NCBI RefSeq assembly: GCF_000764305.2
Contig: NW_025944196.1
Location: 1-64,000, forward strand
Length of the DNA: 64,000 nucleotides
Source: Hyalella azteca
Taxonomy: Eukaryota; Arthropoda; Malacostraca; Amphipoda; Hyalellidae
Direction: 5' to 3'
A program made the translations under genes and the position numbers. Shown piece after piece: positions 1-8,899 of the stretch (within the stretch, counting starts at the first letter, position 1; each line of letters opens with the position of its first letter). Below the pieces are notes generated by a model. That model ran no database searches. It saw only the letters and a program-made list of their open reading frames with translations, and had not been told where the DNA came from.

Positions 1-1198
1 GCAATCGACAATTCTTCGCCTCTGGCCTCTGTCATTAATTAATGGTGTGGCCTACTGGAGGCGTAAAGACAACATGGAAGAGCAAGAAAGCTTTAGCTAT
101 ATGTTAATAACCAAGAGAACAGCATATGCCACTCTGCACTATTTGAAGGAACGCCTCAAAAGGAATGATACGACGGTGACTTTTGGCCCACTCATGGGAC
201 GCCTGTCGGAGACCACCACTGCCGTGCTTCGAATGGACTATCATGATACCTTCCCTGAAGAGAACTATGCATTCTGAAACCTAACCCCGGATGTTGAGCT
301 AAAAGTGACGGTCTGGTGGTGCACGGCAGGATGCATGCAGTTCCACGGGCGACCTGCATGGGCTGGTTGGTCGCAGTCCGTTGTCCGCAAGTTACAGTTA
401 GAGCTAAAGTCAGGGTATGAAGTGATGATTCGATGCAACGTTTAGGGGTGCATAACCATTACTCTCTGAGCTATTCGCTTCAGAATGTGGTGGCGTAAAG
501 CTCCTAATATTTAAAGCAAGATGATGTTACGGGCTGGTTACCGACGGATGTCTTAATCCGCGGCTGATTGGTGGTCATCCGGAAATATGCGAGGCGTTCC
601 TTTCATGGCTGATTGGTGCACAAATTTAGTGGTGCACGGCTGCGTACCCATATGAATGCACTGTTCAGATAAATATTTCAATCGACACCAGACGGAATGC
701 CCTTCCTGCCGCTCAGATTTACACTCGCTGGCTGAGAAGCACGGTCATGGAGTTCGCCTCTCCTTGAACCGGCCTCTTAAGCCAAGTGTAGCGTCTCCTG
801 GGCAGAAGCCTGAGCGGTACCCGTACTTTTTTAGGGGCGCAATATTATACCGTTGCATTTTATTAGGAGATTTCTGTGAAAAACATTGTGCAATTTTTCA
901 ACATGACCTCTTGACGTTCGATTTCATTATGCAAAAGAGAATATTGCGCAATAATAGCGAGCGTCGATGGGCACTTTATCCTCGTTATTTTTCCCGGGAC
1001 ATTTTTTGTTTCGAATAAACTTTCTGAGACGAAGGAGTAGTGCAAGCGATACGTGAAAGTAGTTTCTTCATGAAGTTTCATGTTAGCCAAGAAATTGGCA
1101 GCCAGATATTAGTGCAAAAATGTTTGCTATTAGCGAAATGCAATGCTGCAGATGATGCACCTAAATAGCTTCAGTAGCTTCAACTCTGTAATATAATT
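1..1198. other. No recognisable gene
   Basis: The longest open frames here (76 codons from base 47, 120 codons from base 656) resemble no family I know. They lack a signal peptide, splice context or repeated motif that would support them. The stretch is somewhat richer in G and C than the rest of the window, for example around bases 280-620. I see no RNA gene. Confidence 0.4.
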
Positions 1199-1333
1199 AC
1201 AATTTATTGCGAAGGATGATTGAGTGAGGACTTTTGGTTGAAGTGATTTATTAAAAATTTTCGGCAATAAATAATTAAAATACCATTTTAATCACCCGTG
1301 GCATAATTTGACACAGTAGAGTCGGTAGTCTTT

Positions 1334-1961
1334 TTAGTGTCCTTTACCCTTTCCTTTGCCTTTTCCTTTACCCTTGCCAGGCGCAGGGAAAGGTTCTGGT
1401 TCTGCGATGGCGCCAACAGCCATCATCATCACCACCAAGGCAATCAGGCTCAGGTTCTGTAGAGACAAAATTCAAATGAAAAGCATATGTCAAATTATAA
1501 ATTTTTCTTTAACCGTAACAGAATTTAGAGGCGAACATGACTCTGCATTAGATGCCATTTATGATTCGTGTGAGCACGTAACTCAGACGAAACATGTCCG
1601 CTTCGGCTCAGGGTTCGAAAGGCTGGTTGCCTTTGTTTATGCAACTTGCTAGCTCGGTATGACTCGGCTCGGCCAACCCTTCTCATACTCTCAGGCGACC
1701 ATAAGGAGATTTTGACCAGAAACTGACTCCGATCGAGTGGCCAAGCAGACCCCGAATAACTTATTTGCGCCGAGTGCATCGACTTTTAGGCCGATGCCTA
1801 GGCGATCCCCGAATTTTGTTAGGGAGAATACGAGATTTCGAGGCAACGGAACACAGTTCAATACTCAAAATTTAATGTACAAATTACATACTTCGATATC
1901 GTCAGGAGTCTCAAGTATAGACTCTCGGCCTCAAGTATAGACTTACGAAGAAGGAGGCCAT
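1334..1961 (-). CDS. Secreted (GK)6GH peptide precursor, copy A (2 exons)
   Basis: Exon 1 is 1947-1961 (M-A-S-F-F). It is followed by a GTAAGT donor, a 490-bp phase-0 intron and an ACAG acceptor. Exon 2 is 1334-1456 and ends in TAA. The 45-residue product starts with a hydrophobic signal sequence (core LSLIALVVMMM, predicted cleavage after A-I-A). Four X-Pro dipeptides follow (EP-EP-FP-AP), then six Gly-Lys pairs and a terminal Gly-His. I chose this start because the 15-nt first exon, donor and TATA box recur in paralogues across the window. A TATATGAG box lies 69 bp upstream of the ATG. A TTTATT on the plus strand at 1247-1252 gives an AATAAA signal for the minus transcript. The sequence 3' of the stop (1199-1333) is nearly identical to that of copy D (12.88-13.02 kb), so A and D are direct duplicates. 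A secreted cationic peptide role is inferred; the function is unknown. Confidence 0.85.
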
Positions 1962-2022
1962 TGTTCAGGAGTCGCTGGATGCAGTTGCGTTCCGAGTGAT
2001 GGAGTCGGTCGCTGCACAGGCT

Positions 2023-2030
2023 CTCATATA
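2023..2030 (-). promoter_or_regulatory. TATA box of copy A
   Basis: On the minus strand this reads TATATGAG inside GGTCAGGGTATATGAG, 69 bp before the ATG. One unit of the 30-bp upstream repeat seen in copies D and H follows at about 2071-2092. Confidence 0.75.
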
Positions 2031-2070
2031 CCCTGACCGAGGCGCGGCGGCGAAGTCTATTGCGCAATAC

Positions 2071-2092
2071 CAGCACTTCAAAAGCGTGACAA
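2071..2092 (-). repeat. Single truncated unit of the 30-bp promoter-proximal repeat
   Basis: This carries the core CAGCACTTCAAAAGCGTGAC (plus-strand reading), which is repeated three times upstream of copy D and six times upstream of copy H. Here only one unit is present, about 40 bp upstream of the TATA box. Confidence 0.7.
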
Positions 2093-2275
2093 ACTCAATT
2101 TGAATATACTTATGTTATCCGAAAAAATCTATAAAATCCGCAAAATGTATGAAACACGATATCCGTTAAAGTAATTAGTGAAAAAATACAATAGTAATCC
2201 GGTAAATTATAAGTCCATTTATTCACCGTTCAAGTTTATTTTGTACCGAAGAAACATTTGAATTTTCTAGCGCTT

Positions 2276-2930
2276 TTACCACTTCTTGTGGCCCTTCTTG
2301 TGTCCCTTCTTCTTTCCCTTCTTATGTCCCTTCTTGTGTCCCTTCTTGTGTCCCTTCTTCCAGTGCTTGTGTCCACCCGGCACAGGGAAAGGCTCGGGTT
2401 CGGGTTCAGCGATGGTGCCGGTCACCAGCATCATCACCACCAGGGCAAGCACGCTCAGTTTCTGTAAGGCGGAGAAACATCGTGACTTTGTTCGGTGCTA
2501 AAGAAATATAAAAATGAATTTTCTCTTCTGAGTGAACTTCAAATTAAAAATATTATTGATATTTAATGCTGGGGATTTTCCTTTGGGTAAAACTTTTTTA
2601 TCTCACACATCTCGCCTTTTCTGCAATTTATCAGAACATAATCATTGTTCTTCAATCGAAACGAAGTTGAAGTTATTGTGCATTTCACGAAACTAACAAC
2701 TGACTCGTCGAAATTCTGAGGATATTTATAGGAAATTAAATCTTATTGTTGATAAATTTCCCTATAAATATATTTTTAAAATTATTAATAAGAAATTTTT
2801 GCCATGATGGAAGAAATGAAGCTAGTCTAGCTTCTTTAAAATAGCATAAATGTATGAAAATCTTGGACAGGCGATCTCGAATAGCTGCAGATGTACTGGA
2901 ATATTTAATGCTCACCAAGAAGGAAGCCAT
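2276..2930 (-). CDS. Secreted Lys/His/Gly repeat peptide precursor, copy B (2 exons)
   Basis: Exon 1 is 2916-2930 (M-A-S-F-L) with a GTGAGC donor. The 454-bp phase-0 intron ends in ACAG, and exon 2 is 2276-2461, ending in TAA. The product has 66 residues. The signal core is KLSVLALVVMMLVTGTIA, followed by five X-Pro dipeptides (EP-EP-EP-FP-VP). The mature part begins GGHKHW and continues as repeats of K-K-G-H with one K-K-G-K, ending in K-K-W. It is a divergent paralogue of the GK peptides: exon structure, signal and dipeptide propiece are retained, but the mature part is replaced by a strongly basic, histidine-bearing repeat. The alternating Lys-Lys and His suggests a pH-dependent charge or metal binding (inference). 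A TATATAAA box lies 75 bp upstream of the ATG. Confidence 0.85.
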
Positions 2931-2997
2931 GTTGCAGTAACGTCTTCCACCGAGGGCGTGAATTTGAAAGATGATCTCGATAGCGTTCAGCTGCTCA

Positions 2998-3005
2998 TTT
3001 ATATA
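2998..3005 (-). promoter_or_regulatory. TATA box of copy B
   Basis: TATATAAA on the minus strand, 75 bp before the ATG. The spacing is slightly longer than the 67-69 bp of the core copies. Confidence 0.7.
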
Positions 3006-3061
3006 CTGCTCTTCGCGGACCTCTTACCTCAGCCTCCACGCTCCTCAGCTCTTGAAACCTG

Positions 3062-3298
3062 ACGTGTTCCATTGTCGTATTTCTGAGGTCGTCGTGGAGC
3101 AATGAAGCCTGACCACTACAATGATGCACCGACGTCCATGTTATTCTTGCATCATCGGTAGGCAGTGCTACTCCTTGACAATTCTAAATCAGCGTCCAAT
3201 AACTCAGTCGCTATCTAGAATACTCTTAATTATTGTAATATTTTTATCAAAATTATAACGGCCCCAATAATACTCTCGTTACAGCGTTGCATGTGACA
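3062..3298. other. Upstream region of copy B; nothing further recognised
   Basis: This is unique-looking sequence between the promoter of copy B and the repeat block that starts near 3299. I recognise no coding or RNA feature. Confidence 0.4.
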
Positions 3299-3390
3299 GA
3301 ATGAAATTTCGAGTCGTTGGGTTCAATTCAGTGATTCGCAGTTGCACCTCATTGAGTCCGGATTTTGTGATCGACAGTGAAAATCACGAT
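3299..3390 (+). repeat. Dispersed repeat copy, also at 6283-6370
   Basis: About 85 bp starting AATGAAATTTCGAGTCGTTG recurs almost unchanged at 6282-6366, with the same orientation. The second copy lies between the two halves of the 5.7-7.0 kb tandem duplication. Confidence 0.75.
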
Positions 3391-3573
3391 ATAGAAAGTT
3401 AAGGTAAGTGTTACGAGGGAGAAGTTGTCATTGAGACAAGAGTTGAACCAACATTTAAGTTCATTTGTGGGCTGCATCTCAAACTAGAAGTACGACCTAA
3501 ATAGTGTTGCAAATTAATTATGATAGTGAAACAATAAGTCAACTGCTGCAGCCAACTCTATGTATGTAACACT

Positions 3574-3856
3574 CCAGGAATTTAAAAGCAAAGACAATAC
3601 CACATAAATTCACCATATCTTACAAAGCGAAAACGTTTCGGAGTCCAGCTCCATCGTCAGTTCATAAGACAAAATTCTGTTCAGAAGAAGTTCAGTCCTA
3701 GAAACACAAATACAATCAATTTGTGTTTGTATGACTGAACTTCTTCTGAACATAATTTTGTGTTATGAACTGACGATGGAGCTGGACTCCGAAACGTTTT
3801 CTTTTTTAAAGATATGGTGAATTTTTGTGGTATTGTCTTTGCATTTAAATTCCTGG
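3574..3856. repeat. 283-bp near-perfect palindrome (fold-back element)
   Basis: The left arm (from CCAGGAATTTAAA) and the right arm (ending TTTAAATTCCTGG) are inverted copies, with the centre near 3715 and only a few mismatches or short indels. Each arm carries the motif CTGACGA, then GGAG...CTCC, then GAAAC (3635-3660 minus, 3770-3795 plus). This resembles a hammerhead ribozyme core as found in Penelope-like elements. Diverged relatives are at about 5350-5440 and at 55.1-55.2 kb. The likely origin is two Penelope-like terminal repeats joined head to head. Confidence 0.75.
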
Positions 3857-5110
3857 TTAACTTGCGATTCAAGCAAACAAGTGTTTTTAATACTTTAACA
3901 CTCCAATTTCGTTATTTTAGTTTTGCTTGCAACACCTTGCACCAACAAGTAAAATTCCCTACAAAGAATATAATTTCAACTTTGAATGCCGGAAACTAGA
4001 ACAATTTTCTAGCTGCTATTAGTTTTAAAAGCCTAATTATTCTGATAAGATTCTAAAATAATTAATCATATAAAAAAACTCCCTTAGAAGCCAAAAATTA
4101 ATTTATGAATTAAAATATGGTATTATTAATTTATAATAACTGGATTTGACGCAAAGCGAAAGACTTACAATGTTCGGTTTTGTAATGTATGATGGATTGG
4201 CCAAATGATTTCCAACATTAAATTTATCTTACCTGAGCTGATTATGAAAATTCGTATAAAACATTGTTGCAAATAGGCTCGTAAAGTGCATCAACGTTCA
4301 GCTTCATTTTATTTTGTCATGTCAAAGCATAAATATTGATGCTATATAGGTTGTGAAAGTTACGAAGTATTTTAATTCCCCAGGTCATAGTAAAATCTAA
4401 ATAACGTTTGTGTTTTATAAAAGTTATCCTTCGACGATGCAAAACAATTATACTTAGAATAGTCGGTAAATTTGATCCGTACAACTTACTGTGACCACTT
4501 CTTAATTATTTGCTCTGCTATGGACGCGCCAAACAAACAAAACAAAGCCAACCCCTACAATACATTATTGAGCCATTGTCTCCTTAGCCAAAAGGGAAAT
4601 CTGTTACTGATAAATCTTTATTAGCGATTGAAAATTATTCAGAGGCAAATGAGACAATTACCGAAATGAAACTGATGCCGAATGTTACAGAGATTGAGAT
4701 TAAGACTAAGACCTCTGGAACAAATAAATGAAGAAAAATAAATAGCTAGCAAGGAATTGAGTTCACCAAGGATTTCGCAGCAATAATTGGTTATTTGTTA
4801 AATCTAACCCCTGAAATGCTTCTAAAATATGTACCTCCAAAATATAAACACACAAATATACATATTACATAACTTATAAGACCTATCATTACATGCATTC
4901 ACTTACTTCTTTTGACGTAAAGTGCACACCGTCCACATACGCGATACCTAACTATAGCCAGGTTCAATAATTTTAGGTAAGCATTAGATTTATATAGGTA
5001 ATTAGGTAGGCATTAGATTTATACAGGTAATTAGGTACGCATTAGACTCATTTATATCCAATTGTAATCTAAAATTTCGTTTATACTCACACGTAACGAT
5101 CGATCGAGGC
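3857..5110. other. No recognisable gene
   Basis: This is AT-rich sequence. A short repeated phrase (GGTAATTAGGTA followed by GCATTAGA) occurs three times at about 4976-5046. I see no coding region that I can support. Confidence 0.4.
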
Positions 5111-5114
5111 CTAC

Positions 5115-5129
5115 CAAGAAGGATGCCAT
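5115..5129 (-). pseudogene. Possible orphan first exon of the peptide family
   Basis: On the minus strand the sequence reads ATG GCA TCC TTC TTG (M-A-S-F-L), followed by GTAGGC as a possible donor. It matches 19 of 20 bases across the start region of copy B's first exon. I find no signal-peptide exon in the 1.1 kb downstream. It is either a relic of a deleted paralogue or a chance match. Confidence 0.35.
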
Positions 5130-5349
5130 GTTGATCGTGTACTAAGTGATGAGTTCATTGGTTGCCGAGACCACAACAGATTTAAACAAATGCTCTGCTT
5201 CGAGAATCTGTTGCCATTTTGAACAATCAAAATAATTTCAGCCTATCGAGTTAAAGTTATTGATTGTTTTATTGACTATTCAAATTGTATTATTGAACTT
5301 CCGCAAATATAGTCTTTCAATAATCACAGCACCCCGTAGTAGCAAAAAA

Positions 5350-5445
5350 ATATAAGCAAAGAAAACGCCAGCTAAATTCATTATATCTTCATAGAGAATG
5401 TTTTGAAGACCACTTCCATCATCAGTTCAGAAAAGTTTTTAGAAT
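5350..5445 (-). repeat. Diverged half of the fold-back or Penelope-type terminal repeat
   Basis: The segment AAATTCATTATATCTTCATAGAG...TTCCATCATCAGTTC parallels one arm of the 3574-3856 palindrome. The ribozyme-like core is degraded here. Confidence 0.5.
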
Positions 5446-5696
5446 TCATGTACTATCAACAGTGAAAATTTATTCATCCAGGAAAGAGATTAAAACCTAA
5501 GTAACGAGAAAAAGACGACGGAACATAGAAAATAATAATTTACCATTCCAAGAGGATATGAACTAAATGTGTTATTAATACATGGGTTCCGCGCAGGGTT
5601 TGAACAATAAAACAGAGAAGACCGTAGCCGGGCCGGAATGAAAGCCCTAGTACGAAAAAGTAACCAATTTTGAGATTATGGGAAAACACTCTGGTT

Positions 5697-6282
5697 AACA
5701 TTTGGCAGATATTTCAGAAAGCTGATTCAATTGATATTGAATTCCCTGGATATTGTTTCATGATCTAAGTAGGGTAATAGACAATAAATAGTTTTCTTAT
5801 TATTAACGTCAATAAGAATCAGAATATCTATTGGTCAATTTTCACTAAACACCTGTTTAGTGAATATTGACCAATAGATATTCTGAATCTTACTGACCTT
5901 GTACAAGGCGCTGTGAAAGCCTATTTATTTGGCAAATATTACAAATTAATTCGAATTCAGAAGGCAGATTGTGCAAGATGCAAAAAATTCTACAACCGTG
6001 GGTATTAAAGTTTGACGACAAGTAAATACAAAAGGAAATGAACAAAAGCTTAAGAGTTCATCCCCAAGACGGTAAAAATCAATGTCGGATTACGATACAC
6101 GGAGGTCTGTATATAAAGATGCGAAGGTTTGACTAAGTTACTTTACATTCGTGAAGCCATCTACTATTGTTGGCTTCCATTTATAAAGTAAAGTTTTGAA
6201 AAGATCGATTTTGACCTTGGCTTTTTTATAGTTTTTTCATTGGCGATCTCGTGACTCAATTAAACTAATGATATAAATATAT
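5697..6282 (+). repeat. Tandem duplication, unit 1
   Basis: This begins ACATTTGGCAGATATTTCAG and ends ACTAATGATATAAATATA. It is repeated at 6368-7025 with a shift of about 670 bp. It includes the palindrome at 5821-5884. I see no coding content. Confidence 0.75.
5821..5884. repeat. 64-bp palindrome
   Basis: The arms read AGAATATCTATTGGTCAAT and its inverse, around a centre of AAACACCTGTTT. There are very few mismatches. In the second tandem unit the central part has been amplified into a 30-bp array (6531-6646). Confidence 0.8.
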
Positions 6283-6530
6283 AATGAAATTTCGAGTCGT
6301 TGGGTTCAATTCAGTGATTAGCAGTTGCACTTCATTGAGTCCGGATTTTGTGATAGACAGCGACAGTGAACATTTGGCAGATATTTCAGAAAGCTGATCA
6401 ATTGATATTCTTCAAACCATTCTTCAATTCCCTGGATATTGTTTCGTGATCTAATTAGGATAAGGTACAATAGATAGTTTTCTTATTATTAACGTTAATA
6501 AGATTCAGAATATCTACTGGTCAATATTCA

Positions 6531-6646
6531 CGAAACACCTGTTTAGTGAATATTGGCCCCCGAAACACCTGTTTAGTGAATATTGACCCCCGAAACACCT
6601 GTTTAGTAAATATTGACCCCCGAAACACCTGTTTAGTGAATATTGG
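6531..6646 (+). repeat. 30-bp tandem repeat, about 4 copies
   Basis: The unit is CGAAACACCTGTTTAGTGAA plus TATTGRCCCC. Units start at 6531, 6561, 6591 and 6621, and the last is partial. It derives from half of the 64-bp palindrome. Confidence 0.85.
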
Positions 6647-6819
6647 CATATATTACAAATTAATTCGAATTCAGAAAGCATATTGTGCAAGCTGCAAAAA
6701 ATTCTACAACCGTGGGTATTAAAGTTTTACGACCAGTACATTCAAAAGGAAAAGAACAAAAGCTAATGAGTTCATCCCCAAGGCGGTAAAAATTAATGTC
6801 GAATTTCAATACACGGAGG

Positions 6820-6822
<3 letters not shown>

Positions 6823-6851
<29 letters not shown>
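6823..6851. repeat. TA dinucleotide microsatellite
   Basis: A run of alternating T and A of about 28 bp inside tandem unit 2. It is absent from unit 1. Confidence 0.9.
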
Positions 6852-6853
<2 letters not shown>

Positions 6854-7025
6854 TGCGACGGTTTGACTAAGTTACTTTACAATCGAGAAACCATCAACTA
6901 TTATTGGCTACCATTTATAAAATTAATTTTTCGATAAGATTACCTTGACCTTGGCGTTTTCTTAGTTTTTTTTTATTTTCATTGGCGATCTCGTGACTCA
7001 ATTAAACTAATGATATAAATATATC

Positions 7026-8290
7026 ATTATAAACGTAACTTGATCCGACCGTCATAAATGACCATATGCATTTACGTTAGATCCTACATCTCTATTGTAT
7101 TTATTTATTACTATTATAATTTTGGATTAATGTCTTGTTTTCTTGCTGTCTTTAAAATCTCAGTCTATTTTGATAGTTGAAAAACTACATAAAGTCTAGT
7201 CAGCTTCAAACACGAGATATACGGTTTTCAAACACGAGATTCATACGGTATGCCAAACGAATTCATAAATGCTGTTCGTGGAACATCGACGAAAAAATGA
7301 GAAATTTTTAAAGTTTTCCTATATTTTGAATACTTGGACTCCAGTCAAATCGGCCACTAAAATTTTTTCTGCTTTTTAATTATTTTGCAGTGAAATGCTA
7401 CAGGCTCGTGGTGATGTGGAAAAACAAACTAAAATACAAATATTTTACTTTTTATTTCATAAGAAGATGACCATGTAATTATTCACCGTAACGCACATTC
7501 GAAAAAATTAATCGAGACGAATTAAGAGTTTTAGCTTAACGCAGTAACATGATCGTCACCGTACGTGATAAGAATCAAACATTAGAACTGATTTTTTTTA
7601 TCGAAAATACTAAGTTACTGACGTCTAGTTTGCTGATCAATTTGACTTCTGAACTTAAAAATTTTGTTCATTTCAAGTTTAAGAAGTTAACAAACCAATG
7701 TTAATCCAATGTTCGAATGGGTATACAATTAACCTACTTGCACAATCTGTTAAAAAAAAGAATTATTGACGTTATCAGTATTTCGATTGTCTTGGCAAGC
7801 TCATATGTTATAATGGAGCGTACAAACCATAGTTTATTTTTAATTAAAAAAGTTCACAAGCAGTGGATTTAGAACCTGGTTCACAATCTCCATGATGCTT
7901 TATCGTAAATAGTTCAGTGATAAATAGAAAGACCGCAGCTTCTCCAGGCACCTCAATTCTATTATAAATATTCTGCGTCATTATACAGGATGCATCAACA
8001 AAATTTATCCACTGAGATAATTTGTTCAAAACATAAAATTGTCTGAAAATATACAGAAATTTCCTTGTGAGAAGCATTTTGATATTCTTAATTCTTACGT
8101 ACCAATACAACAAATACATATTCTCATAAACTTCACAATAAAAATCATCGGTTGGTATTGCAATACAGACTCGTGTTGCGAAATGTTTCAAGCGCAGCCA
8201 CTGAGTTGCCATTGAATGCAGCGGCTCAGCTACAAATTTTTCTGTACGTTGCCCCGCGTATCTGAAGGCCGCCGGAGTGCAGGACTTCAC
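7026..8290. other. No recognisable gene
   Basis: There is a 149-codon open frame on the minus strand (7844-8293), but its product resembles nothing I know. It also runs antisense into the promoter of copy C, so I do not call it a gene. The rest is AT-rich with no feature I can support. Confidence 0.35.
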
Positions 8291-8291
8291 C

Positions 8292-8299
8292 ATAAAAAG
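8292..8299 (+). promoter_or_regulatory. TATA box of copy C
   Basis: The box is ATAAAAAG within CCATAAAAAGCGTG, 67 bp before the ATG. The spacing matches the other copies although the box sequence differs from their TATATGAG. Confidence 0.65.
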
Positions 8300-8358
8300 C
8301 GTGCGCCTGCGGACTCAGACATCACTCGAACGACGTCGCTCCGAGTAACTCCTGCACA

Positions 8359-8729
8359 ATGGCCTCCATTTTCGTGAGTCTATAACTTATTTTTTAAGGC
8401 AAAAGTGATCGAATGATATATTTTATAATTAAGTTCATTCTTTTTCTACACATCTTATTGATCACTGAGAAACATGTCTGTTTATTAAACATAATGTAAA
8501 TTATGTCATACTTCAAATGCCTCATTATATCTAACTTTTATGTAAAGAGGTAATGTTTTATGTATATTGTTTTAAATATCTATTCTAACATTTTCCACAG
8601 AACCTGAGCCTGATTGCCCTGGTGGTGATGATGATGGCGGCTGGCGCCATTGCTGATCCTAATCCCGAACCTTTCCCTGCTCCTGGTAAGGGAAAAGGCA
8701 AAGGGAAAGGAAAGGGCAAAGGCCATTGA
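8359..8729 (+). CDS. Secreted (GK)6GH peptide precursor, copy C (2 exons)
   Basis: Exon 1 is 8359-8373 (M-A-S-I-F) with a GTGAGT donor. The phase-0 intron is 227 bp, with an acceptor CCACAG. Exon 2 is 8601-8729, ending in TGA. The 47-residue product has a signal core LSLIALVVMMMAAGAIA, five X-Pro dipeptides (DP-NP-EP-FP-AP), six Gly-Lys pairs and a terminal Gly-His. Relative to copies A and H it carries an extra dipeptide and starts with Asp, a feature shared with copy I at 47.5 kb. An AATAAA lies at about 8870. It stands alone: the nearest paralogues are more than 4 kb away. Function is unknown; a processed cationic peptide is inferred. Confidence 0.88.
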
Positions 8730-8869
8730 TGAATATCCTACGCGGTCTAAAATTTGCAAAACATTGTTTTCAGCGTCCATCCATTCCATAAGCCATATGA
8801 TATATAATATGGCTCTGTTGGCGGGTATACAACACTTATTTATTAAGTGACGTTATAACCTGGATCTGA

Positions 8870-8875
8870 AATAAA
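8870..8875 (+). terminator. Polyadenylation signal of copy C
   Basis: AATAAA about 140 bp after the stop, with a second AATAAA about 20 bp further on. Confidence 0.55.
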
Positions 8876-8899
8876 ATTCTTGATGCATCAATAAACGGC

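Larger units (their letters stand above)
6368..7025 (+). repeat. Tandem duplication, unit 2
   Basis: This is the second copy of the 5697-6282 block. It is longer because of the 30-bp array at 6531-6646 and a TA dinucleotide run at about 6823-6851. Confidence 0.75.

Noticed and set aside
7844..8293. 149-codon minus-strand frame as a gene
   Set aside because: There is no family resemblance, signal peptide or promoter, and it overlaps the promoter of copy C in antisense.
8580..8850. Frames on both strands over exon 2 of copy C
   Set aside because: These are antisense and shifted readings of the GK exon. The real frame is the one that continues from M-A-S-I-F.
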